This document shows, piece after piece, positions 10,276-22,600 of a stretch of 64,000 nt of DNA. A program made the translations under genes and the position numbers. The stretch comes from Meandrina meandrites (lineage: Eukaryota > Cnidaria > Anthozoa > Scleractinia > Meandrinidae): NCBI GenBank assembly GCA_963693305.1, contig OY855916.1, forward strand, positions 3,609,001 through 3,673,000, given 5' to 3'. The notes below the pieces were generated by a model, which saw nothing but the letters and a program-made list of their open reading frames with translations, was not told the DNA's origin and did not search any database. The first letter of the stretch is position 1. The number at the start of each line of letters is the position of its first letter.

Positions 10276-13200
10276 GGCTTGGATATGTTTGAGAAAGAGA
10301 CTGCAACAAATCGCAGTCAATATCAATGAGTTGAGTATGGAAATTTTCGCTGATACGCTTATATGCAAGTTTGTTCCACTTTCGATCGGGAACCTATTCA
10401 AAAGCACTCGGAGGACCTTGCTTGCTAGTCTAAAAATCAGATGATTTTCCGGCCGGTTCTTGGAACAAAACAGCTAGTAAGAATTTTTTTTTACATTTTT
10501 CACAATGCTTCTGCCAATACACTTCAGACTTTCGTGTTTTATATTCTTCTAAACATGTATAATTTATGTAGACTTAACTTGTGCGTGACTTCTCTGCTTC
10601 AAATGGCTTTCGTAAATTTCAAACCTATTAATCTGTTTCACGAAGTCGTTTTCTTAATTTAGCTAAGCATCTGGCATCTTTAAAACTGAATTATTGCTGT
10701 TGTTCGATGGCTTCTAGCTAAAAGTTGTTAATTGTAGAATCTCAAACGAGAAGAGCAGTTCTATCAGAGGCAATATTCAACTTTGCCACAACACAGAAGA
10801 GCTTTTAAAAAAATAAACAAGTAGATGGACAGTCGCACTATTTTAATGAAAGTTCAAAGTACATAGATCCAATTCCAATAGAATTCTCGTCCACTGTTTG
10901 CTTCATTGACGATAATATCCATTTTGAAACGGCCTTGAAACCACACCCAAATTGTTGAGCTCTCTGTTTGTTCAATATTCATTCCCGAGAAAAAAAAGAG
11001 TATTTGACTTAGTATGCTGTGTGTAATATCCTCACCGCGATGATGCGTGTAGATATTTGGAAAACAAAGTGTAAACGTTTAACTGCATTGAAATATCGTT
11101 AATTGCTTGCTACAACACCTCACATCGATTAAATACTTCGATATTGAACAAGAATGCTGAAGTGACCAAAATCATCTCATCTGGAACAGTTAATGATAAC
11201 TTAATATTGACTTCAAAACAACGACCAAAAAAAACATGCTTCATCCTTGATTCTCATGCAAATATGGTGCTATGATAAAACGCACTAAAGAAACTTTTTG
11301 TAGTTGCCATTGATCTGCTTTTAAAATTATTGCAAAACACTGTTGTGAAAATGATTGGTTTAGTAAGTAATTAAATTGCACAGACTTGCAAATATTATAA
11401 AACGCATTTTTTTCTTTATTTGTCTGTCTAAAAGTGCTACTATTTTGATATGTGGTTAAACAACCATTGTATTGCTTCCAAGTCAAGCTAGTTTGAATTT
11501 TAATAAAAACACGTACCAATGAAGAAACCTAAATTAAAGGTTTACAAAACTGATTGCAGTTTAATCAATTGATTTTTCCACGATTTGGCTACTGAACTAA
11601 AACATCAGTTTTACCAAGCTAAGGAAGTAAAGAATTTTATTGTTTTTTTTCTTAAAGTGGAAATCAGTCTTGTTTCCCCGCGTTCTGTTCTTCAAAAAGT
11701 AATTTTCGGTTGTTTTGGTTCTCAAAATGGCTCGTCACAAAGTTATTTACTGTCGCGTGCCCTTTGGCAAATGCATGGCCTGATTTCCTATAATTAGTTC
11801 GTCGCGTGCCGAATGTTCTAATTTAGTGTTTCGAATATTTTGTCTTCGATCCCTTAATTACATGTAGAAGGTCATTGGTAAATTAAATAAGGAACAATTA
11901 ACTCTCTCAGCTCTCGCGTGCAAGAAGAGTAAACCTTCTTGCAGTCAAATATTCCTTTTTCATGGCTTTGTGATCGAGGACAATAGAACAAGAGTCACAA
12001 AATCAACACGTTCGGTTGATTGCATCATCTTTTTTCTTACTGTCGCAAGTGGCTAAGAACAATAGAAATCACCCACAGTTTAATTTACGATGCGATGAAA
12101 ATATTGCATAAGTTTGAGGTCAACTTTCGCGTGGTTCAGGTGTGACGAAGGCTATCGAGCCAAGGAGAACACAAAAGCAATATTTTTAAGACCTAACTCC
12201 AGCCAGGGCCGTAACTTTAAGATGAATCTATGTTTCTTTTAAAGGAAAGAACTTAGGATTCAGTCTTTGAAATTAATTAATTTAACTACAAATAAGTTTT
12301 ACTGCAAAAGGGATACGAAAAATAATTTTTTAATGAACATGCATCGTTCGGCGGAACAAAAGAGACTCTCCAATCTTGACATTTTGTTTTTAGGATCAAC
12401 ATTATATGATCGCAGGCTTAGTCTTGTAAAGCTTCGCTTATGCACGAGTACAAGCTCTTCAAATTTAAAAGGTTTTAGCTGCTCCACGCTTTTATAAGAG
12501 AAAATTAAAATAAAGCGGGGAATCCCCGACTCATGGTCCTTCCTGTTTTGATTGGTTAAAATTCATTTCCTAAAATTTGTAAAATTTGACAACGCTGATT
12601 GGCTAGAATAGAAGTGACGAAATGTATTGTGCCATGCAATTGGCCAGTAACGACCCGCTCGAATTTCCTGCGGTGTCATCAAAATCGACGTCAAGTATAC
12701 CACCGCGTGTTCGATTGTTTGTGTTGGAAGTGGAAATTTCAGAGGTAGGAATTCTCATGTTTTGTGACAACAGCTGCGGCTTCTATCGAAATTTCGATCC
12801 GTAATGTGTTTGCTATACTCGAGGCCTTATTACTGTCTTTATTTTGGAGTATTTCGACTAATTATCGAGCTTAAAAAATGTAGGTAAACACAGCACTTCG
12901 ACGTTGCTCGTGATTTGGCGTTCGAGCTTTGAGAGTTTGCCAAGTTTTAGATTTTTCCAAGTTTCTTTCTTCAAATATGTACAAAAACTCGTTGACAACT
13001 GGAGAAATTGTGCAGGAAATTAGCGTGAATTAGGAAGTCAGCGTAAATTCGATTTATAGAGCTTGAACTAACGGAAGATACAATCGAAGGTTGTTGTTTT
13101 CATTGAATATTGAATGAGCCTGTCACACGATCGACCACAAGGGTCATGTAAGCTAAAACAGCTAATACTTTCAGCGTTTCATTGTCAGTTTTGCTTAAAA

Positions 13201-13697
13201 TTGCAATGCTGCCGTCGTCAGTTTCTAAACTGTGGTTTAGTGAACTTTGAGCGCTTTTTGGTTGTGCTTTCCTGTACACAAATCATCTGCTTCGGTACAA
13301 TTCAACGCCGATATTAGTCACCGGTGACTTGACGGAACTAAAAGGGAGTTTGCCAAACAGGAAATCCGAAGCAAATACGCGAATATATCTCTTTTTCTTA
13401 GCACGTTCATTATACGTTTCCACTAGTTTTTTCCCGTCTTTCAGCACTATCGATCTTGAAATGGATGCACATTGCCCCTTTAAAATCGACCTTTTGGTTT
13501 GTTTGGCTTGCGTGTTTACATGTGACTGAGTTGAAAAGTCGCTCCACAGGAATTCCATTCGATATTATGCCTGTGCAAGAACTTTAAAAGCTTAAAGTAT
13601 TCTGAAAGAAGTAGTGCATAGTTGTTGATTCGTTTCACTAATCAATCCTGTTTAGATCTGGGTTTATAATTGCTAAAGAAGCTTTCCGAAGATCTTA
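10276..13697. other. Upstream flank of the p53-like gene
   Basis: No other gene is supported. CCAAT-type words (GATTGGTTA, GATTGGCTA) occur at about 12550-12605, and short open frames (12267-12497, 12622-12804, 13114-13317, 13329-13529) are unrecognised. The p53-like promoter and any untranslated first exon probably lie in the last few hundred bases, but no motif fixes them. Confidence 0.4.
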
Positions 13698-16600
13698 ATG
13701 AACCCAAGTGAAAACAACATGGCGGACCACGTCGAACCAACAATTGGCTTGATGCACGAGAAACAGTTTAAGCAGTACCTCGACGATGTTCGAGGAGAAG
13801 ATACGAACTGGTAAGTGAATTTTTCTACATATAAACTGTCTGAGAAGGGCGAGGAAATATTCTTCTAGAATGAACTACAAGTTTAGGTGTAATCGTTGCT
13901 ATGAAAATTTCGCGCGAAAATGCGGAGTTCGTCTGTGTTAATCTTTTTCAGGCGAATATTTCTTTTATTTCGTTGTGTAAATGATCTAGGCTTTTTCTGC
14001 ATGTTCAGTCTGCATATTCGATTAATAAAATTATTCTCCATACTTGGGCATGCAGCGAATGTTTATTGAATCGATTTTGTCTCTCCGATTGTTTTCATTT
14101 GTCTGCAGAATACAATATCATCACAACTAATCTTTTTAGTCGTGTTTTTGGAGCTAAGTATTCACGAAGGTGATATTTTGGCTAGAATTTTAGCAGTTTG
14201 TTTTGCCACATTTTCGAAGCAAGAAAGTTTTCGTAGCTTGTTACTTGAGAGAAAATGAGTCTGAATTGTACTTGTAAGTTGTAACCTCTTGGACATGTCA
14301 AATCACAGGTAGCCTAATAAGCTGGATATATGAGTGGCTTTCATGATGACCCTTGCATTGTTATGTAATTCGAGCGATATGCATATTTATAAGGGGAAAA
14401 GAACGATCGTTTCTTTAACCCGTGAAAATTGAGTGATTGAAATAAAAATCGTCTTACCTTACTTAACTTGAGTTTTTGCTCTCTCCTGTGTGGTTCTCGG
14501 GTCGATTTATGCCCATTCTATTAGTTGTAGTGAAACCGGTTTGCTCTCTTGGAAAGGATATATATAGAGAGGGCAACCATTGGAACTAAAACTGCACTAA
14601 ATTGCACCAAATCGGTTAAAAAATCACACAGCACACAAAGAAAGTAATGCAAGAGTTCAGGTGAGCAGTTTATATTGTAATTCAACGGTTAATTTTTTGT
14701 TCTTTTCGGCTTTGTTTCTTAATCCATACAAATCCTTATAAATATGCAAGTTGTTTGAATTATGTAACAAATTATGCAAAGGTCATCATGAAAGCTACTC
14801 ATGTATCAAGCTTTGGCTACCTGTGGTCAAATATGAAAACATTGTGAAAAGAATAAAAAGTCACATGAATAAAAAGTCACATGAATATCATGTTGCCTCG
14901 GTACAAGAGTACCACAATATTTTACCAAGCAGCAAAATTCAAAAGAAGTTTTGAAGAAGAAACAGACGTTTTGGAACTCTTCTGGAGCTGAAAGATGGAT
15001 AGGTGGATCAAATGTGAAGAACTTAGGTCAGATTTGTTCTCAGTTCAAGGGAACGGCAAGTTTGATACACGTACAATGTGTTTGATACAAATGAACAAAA
15101 CATGTTCATTTAAAAGTTAAAGTAATGGGCAGTATAGAAACACTGTTGCTAAGGGATGATCAGAAATACCATATTTGGCATAACTGAAGTACAATTATTG
15201 CAGTTGTAGCACATTTTCTTATGTTTCTGTAGTAAAAAAACTACTAGTTGTGCAAAAAAAACATTGTGAAGAGAATAAAAAGTCACATGAATATCACATT
15301 TGCTCAGTACAAGAGTACTACAATATTTTACCAAAAGAGATGGATAGGTGGATCAAATGTGAAAAACCTAGATCGGATTTGTTCTCAGTTCGAGGGGAAG
15401 GGCAAGTTTGATGCAAGTTCAATGTGTTTGATCAAAATGAACAAAATTTACATTTATTTTTATAAAAGTTTAAGTTACGGGTTCTAAGGGATGATCAGAA
15501 ATACCATATTTTGCACAACTGAAGTACAATTATTGCAGTTATAGCACATTTTCTCATGTTTCTGTAGTAAAAAACTACTAGTTGTGCATGTACGTTGCTC
15601 TTAGAACTTGCGCAAAACAATTCTCAATTTTTTTTTTATATTTGCTACAAGGGAAAGATTTTGCAAGGTTTCCAAAACTACACCCCTTGAGGGATTGTAA
15701 AGAAAAGTCGCTGTAAGCTAATTATTGTATTTTTCTTCCTCAAAATGGAACAATATTTATTTTTATGAAATTTTGACTCGAAACGTGCCATCTTCAAAAG
15801 CGGTGACTTCATCTTCAAAAATATAAATGATTTGTGATGTGTCAGCTTGTATTGTGTTGTTCCAGAAAATATCCATACCCCTCCCATGGAAGGTTTTTTG
15901 GTTTGAATCCCCCCACCCCTCTGGAAATTCCAGTTAAGCCCCATACATTCCGTTTAAAATTTTGGCTTTTGAGACCCCCCACCCCCTCGGAATTTCCATT
16001 AACCTTCCATGGGGCAGGTATGGACATTTTCTGGAACTGCACATTACCAAGTTTGGTAATGGTTTTGGGACAGTTTATGAAACAAAGAGAAACTAAGAGA
16101 ACTAACAACAATTACATAAATTTCCACTCTGTTGCACACAACACAAAACTATTTGTTTGCATTAGTTTAACCAATTTTGGTAGTTGGCAAAATAGCAGCT
16201 TATTTGACCAAGTTAGGCAATAGTCACAGTACAGTGAATTTGACTAGCAAATTAAGCTCTCAAGAGACTTTCAAGTCAGCCCATTGTTTTTTTTTCAGAA
16301 AGACAACTGTCTTTTATCACTCAGTGTAATTTGTCAGAGTTTTGGCAGCATAAGTCTTGCAAAACAAGGCTGTCAAATTGCCTAATTCATACGGGCCATT
16401 GAGGGAAGAAAAATTTGGGAAGCTTTAAATTCCATCAGGTGTATGCTTTGATTTTTGTAGGGTGTAAATTTTGGCTTTAAAAAAACTTTTCGTAAGGCTT
16501 AATTTAGCTCTGACTTTGACAAACTTTGTATAGAACAACACTTGTCACTTTTCATACCAGTACTGGCTTGCCCGCGGCCATTAATGCAAGGTCAGCAAAT

Positions 16601-19600
16601 TTTCCCTCGCCTGTTCATAGCGACTAAATTTATTTGGCAAGCTTATGAGAATTTTGAGAATTGCTACGTGGCATGTCTTATTGAAAGAAGTGAAGATCCT
16701 TAGATTGAAAATAATCAGACAGGTGAAGGGATAAAGAGATTCGTCAAGTAGAGGATTTTTTTTTCTGATGTACCAACAAATTCTCTTTAAGTGTTTTCAA
16801 GGTAAACACTTTGACAATGCTTCTATTGTGTAATGTTAGAAATCAACTGAGATCAGATATATAGGAAAATTGTTGTTTTGCTCCAAAACTTATGAAACAG
16901 GAAGTTTTATTTACTCAAGTGATTATGAGGTTAATGAAGATTACCCTTAAAACATTTTCCATTTTGGTGGAAAGGTTTCTTTCAAAATTGAAATTTCAAT
17001 TCAGCAAGTGTTTTTGATAAATTTATGTCAGATTCAAATTGCTTCTGAAAATAACAATTATCCTTAAGACTTCAGATGTAGAAAAGTAAAGAACAAGAAT
17101 TTTTGGATAAGGTTATTTTGGTCAACGTTTTATTAAAATGTTGTTTTCTCGAATAAATCCTTAAGATCACCTGTTAGAAAAGGGATTGAATATCTTTTGT
17201 TGTCTGAGCAGTAAATAAGTTCGTGATGTTACATAAGAGCCCTAGAGATAACAGAGTGTCGGATAGTGTTGAAGTCTTCCAGCATTATCAGATCAAAGGT
17301 TTTTGTTGTTGCACGTCAAACCTCCACATGTCAAGGGCAAAATATTGAATGTCCCTATTGTCTTCTTTGTTATTGAATCATGCCATTGGCTGCTGGAAGG
17401 ATGCCCTTTGTACATGACATGTTTATTTTGGCACATGAACAATACTTGGCAAAATTTCCCTGATTGGGGTTTAACAAGTATATTGACATGCCGGTTAGCT
17501 TTTAGCTTAGTCAGCTTCGGTTGCGTTTCAGTTCACTAGCGAATTTCAGGTTAGCTGCAGTTTAGAGATTTTACCGTGTCCAGAAACTGACCTTTATCAA
17601 TATAAGATGTGTACTTTTGAAAGCGTTCTTCCCAAGATGTTGGAAAAAGAATTTAGCCATAGGTAGGGTCTATATGTGTGTTTAGGGATTTCTAATTGTG
17701 GTTCTAGGAAAACGTTTGTGGTTGTTTCACAACGGGGCATGCTACTTAACTTGTGCAAGGCGACTAACTATAGAATTTGTGGTCAAGAACAGAGCTATTT
17801 GCAGCTCTTCATTCCCATGGGATTGTTGTACTCCTTGCAGACCGTTTCTAAATCTGCCGGTAGAATTTACCGGTAAAGTTTGGATCTTCGCAAGAATTTC
17901 AAAACATTATTGACAAACTTTAACATAGAGGTCATGAAGAAAATTTCAACCACCTGTTTGAAGTAGCGTTGTAATGGGTGATGAAAACTTCAGTTAGGAG
18001 CTGGGTTAAAGTTCATATTGAATTTACTGTTGTTTGTGTGACTTTATAAAACTCGCTTATTGTTTTTCCTTTCTTTTCAGTTTCCTGTCTATGGGACCTG
18101 GAGAAGGTAATAAAACTACAATGATACTTTCTTTAATTGCATCACAGGCACTCTTGTACTGAGCCGACTTGATAATATCACGTGACTTTTTATCTGTCAC
18201 TTTGCTAATGTAATCAGAAATTGATAGATACGCATCCCAGCATGCCCAGGTCGTTTACCTGTAAAAAGATATGACTTGTATTTTTGTGTTTGTATTTGAT
18301 TACGATTGGCTAGTAATTTGAGATATCATGACATGAGATAGGAAAATAACTTGCCCCTTTGACCCTTTTTGGGCAGTTCTGTATGATAATCCTTTCCTCG
18401 AGTGTATTGTTTACACCCAGTTCTAGTCTGCGGAAAAATACGATTATGTGCATATTGGACTCCAGAAAAGGGCAGTTGATGTGCAAGTATTCACGAGTAG
18501 TGGTTGTAAGATGTGCTGTCTTGATTGAATGCATTTCTGTCTAAAACTGCTACAAGGTCAAAGTCTAGCTGGGGAAATGAATTTTAAAAGGATCTTTGAT
18601 CAAGAGATCAAAATCGAAAGTAGGTGCTAGCTTTGCAATAGCTTTCTGACAAGGAAAGTTTGGTCATGCTGGGTTGTAAGTTCTTCTTGTGATTTTTGCA
18701 GATTCACAGGATAGCCTGAATTTTGGAGTGCAAAACGACATGAGATATGGGCAGCAATACCCTGTAAGTCAATGCAAAAACTTATGTGTATTTTTATACT
18801 GAATGTATGCAAGTGTTGTGTTACCATTGTGTTGCGTCAGCACAAAATATATATCTGTTTTTGTCGAGGTTTTGTTTGGAGCTGAGCCCTGTAAGTTTAT
18901 CAGATAGTTTAGAAAAATGTCCCCAGTGCGTCCTTCCTTGAGCATAAACACTGAAATCTTTAGATTTGTTGTTTTTTGGTTTTAAATAACACCTCATAAA
19001 TTTGCCATCAGAAGAGAGTTAATCTACAGCTTGATTTAATAAGGAAATATCATGCATTACAATCTCAAGCGATGACAAAAACTAGCAGTTGATTAATTAG
19101 CCACACTTTGCCTTAATGTATGGTAAGTTCATGCTTGGGAGTGTTTATGTGTTGGAGAGAAAGAAGAATGTGAGCTCAGCGATTGAAAAGTGTTTACTTG
19201 GGCTGAAAGTATATTAATATTACTGTCTTGTAAAAGGTTTCACCAAATTTTGCTGCTTCAAGCTTTGATTTTAATTGAAGAAGTACAGTTTCTATGGTTT
19301 TTAATAACTTGCAGGGAATATGGAAGAAATTGTGTAGTAGGGTGGCTGGAGTAGGCAGAAAATTGGTAGCCACCGCCTCTTATTTTATAAATCGCTGGTT
19401 TGCAGGTCTGTTAAAAAAAATTAAAATTAAAAAAAAAATTAGCAACTGCATTGAAACATGAGAATGCTTGTGATGTTTCATGACCAACCTTTAATTCCTT
19501 TTAATTTCTATCTCTGTAATAGTACATCTCAAGCTCTCAAGGTGTGGCTGATCTGCCGACGTCCAGCAGCCCTCAGCCTCCAGCCTACCCGCACAATATT

Positions 19601-22600
19601 CCATACTCCCCGGGCCCTGTTGCAGGCCATAGGACTTCTTCTACGTGTATCTCGCCCATCAGCACCACGCCTTATGACACTGTAAGTGAAGGCACATGGC
19701 AGGTTTTGTTTTGCAATGTTAGGTTGATTTCAGCTGACAGTTAGTTACAGTAAAAGCATCAATAATAAGATTATAACCTCCTCTAGAGTCTCCCACTTTA
19801 TTCCCTTGCATAAGCGAGTCTGTTAAATATCTATCAGTTCCACTTAGTACTCTCTTCACTTTCACTAACAGTTACTTGAACCTTGTTCTTCTTTGTCTCA
19901 TTGCCTGATATACATGTTGTGGATGAAATTAGAAATAATAAGACGAGAAAACAAATGAACAAATGAACTCATTTGAAAAATTTCTAACTTATATCAAATT
20001 TATACAGCAGCACTTTCCTTGAATCATCTCTGTTACAGCTAATTTCTTTGCTTTATAATAATATGCACGTAAATTTTGAGTACCCTTTTTAAGTACTGCC
20101 TTCGGAATTCAGCTACATATGTATTGGTCTGTTTGCCGGCTTTTTTTAACCGCGCGGCCATGGGCCGAGCGCGGTTCTTGCTTTACACAGGATTTATTAT
20201 TATTTTTTTTTTTTTTTTTTTTTTGTCGGTGACCAGACGCAAACCTCCACTCAGCCAAATCGTGATCGGGACTGAATCACGCAACCTATGATGTTTATTC
20301 GCCAAAAGCTGTTGAAACATGAATGTACGGAAAATGTTGCGGATATTGTTTTCTTTATTGTGTATAAAGTATATTTTCTTTTGGTTTTATCGAAGCGTTC
20401 GATTCAAAGCGAATGTTGAATACACTGAAAAAGGTATTAGGTCAGCCATGGAATGCGCTGATGTTGCAGGTTTCACTTTCGTTAGGTGACAAACAACATT
20501 GTGTTTCATTTGCATGTTTATGTCGGCAGAAGCGACGATCATTAATTTAATTTGTTTCCTCTTCTGCGAGTATTTCTTGTGGGTTTAGGCAATCGAAGTG
20601 AATTCTTTGTCTATTTCCTTGAAGTGAGTTCAAATATTTGAAAGGAAATGAAATATTTGCTTAAGTAAACAATTGAGCGTGCCCGAACGTGCAGGGGTTA
20701 CGTCATTAGAAGGGAAAAACCCCCAAGCTAAAGATAGCCGGGGACAACGTAAACCTCGGATTGTGTGACTAACGTCACTACTTTGCTAGTCCTTTACTCA
20801 TAATGCAAACAGATTAAATTTAACCGTGACTTTTGAGAAAGAAAGCTGTTTATTAGCCAAAAATATAAGCGCGGTTTTAAGTTGCTATAGCAACTTCTTG
20901 TTTATTGTAATGCACACAAAATGCAAATTACAAACTGTACACTAATTACATTACTTACGATTACAAAATGTTTGCTGACTTAATGGATGCATTAAACTAA
21001 TAAAATGTTAATGATTATTAATCAATGTTAATTGCCTTACAGTGCAGCAATTACAGTGATGCCTCCACTCCAGGAACGTCGACAACACCACCCCCAGTCA
21101 TGGCACCATCATACATGCCGATGCAGGCCCACTTGCCTACAATACCGAGTACGACAGAATACCCTGGAAACTGGAGTTTCCAGATCTCCTTTGGCCCACT
21201 TACAGAGTCGGCATCCAAATCTGCCACGTGGACCTACTCGGATGTCTGCAAGAAGCTGTATGTCAATCTGGCCAGTTTCTGTCCAATCAAATTCAAGACA
21301 AGCAATCCAGCACCACCTGGAACTCATTTGAGGGCTGTGGCTGTCTTCAAAGGGTCGACCAACCTGCATGACATTGTGAAGAGGTGCCCAAACCACATGG
21401 AGAGCTCTAATGATGGTATGGGCAGTTAATGCAAGCTTCAAATTCAGTAGATTAGCGATAAACGTATAGCTTCTGCACACAGTTTCATTATAAATTATTG
21501 TCAGGTGGAATGCGATGCAACCCACATGTAGAGTGCTTTGTGTTCAAGCACTGGTCAGAATCATTGTGTCGTGTTCTTGGGCAAGACACTTTACTCTCAG
21601 GGTGCCTCTCTCCACCCAGAAATTTAAATGTGAACTGGCAAACTGTTGGTGAGAGCATTCTGACAGAACACTGGTGTGGGAGGGTAACCCTGTGATGGAC
21701 TAGCATCCCATCGAGGGGGGAGTAGCAATACTCCCAGTCGCTTCCTGCTATGGAAACTGGGTTAGCGTCAGCACTGTTGGACATCTTGGCCCTAAGTGGT
21801 GACTTTGACTTTACTTTCTAATAATTATGTAGAATGTTTGTTGATGTTATTTTTGTCTTATCTAGGCTCTGCTCCAAATAACCACTTTATTCGGAGCAAC
21901 AATCCAGCTGCTCGTTACCACACATGCCCAGAGTCATTTAGACATTCTGTCCTTCTGCCCTACAATGGACCACAAGGTATGGTGCTGATGTGAAGGTTTG
22001 ACAGTGAAATAGTTTTACCTTTTAGAAAACTGCTACTTTGCTCTGTACTGAATCCACATGTGCGCAGACTTTTGTTTTTTACATGTACCTCACTTTTAAT
22101 GTTACGTGATGTTACTTCCATGTCGTCAGACACAGTGGTTTTAAACCTTTTGCTTTGTGTTGCAGTGGGTACAGAATACGTCACAGAGATGTTTGCCTTC
22201 ATGTGTTTCTCAAGCTGTGCCTCTGGGCCAAGCAGACGCCCAGTTGAGGTGATCTTCACACTGGAGAAGGATGGACAAACTCTTGGCAGACGCGTGGTGG
22301 AGATAAGGGTGTGTGCCTGTCCAGGGCGGGACAGGAAATCTGATGAAAAGATTGCTTGTGGAGAACCAAGCTCTTCGCAGGGAGTGAGACGCTCGAGAAA
22401 AGGTTTGTTGGATCAAAAGCATGCTTCCAACAGTTAATTGATCATGTGTTCTTATAGCATATTTCTGTGATCTGCCATAGCGTCCAATAAGGGTCCTGCG
22501 TCAAAGAGAAGACGAACGAGCTCAAGGTCACAAGATGAGGAATACACGGTCACTGTAAGTGCAACAGTGAATGCTAACCAAGTAACCATTTTAATTTATG

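Noticed and set aside
15678..16223. Overlapping open frames on both strands
   Set aside because: They run across the inverted-repeat MITE at 15859-16037 in p53-like intron 1, and the mirror frames follow from the palindrome.
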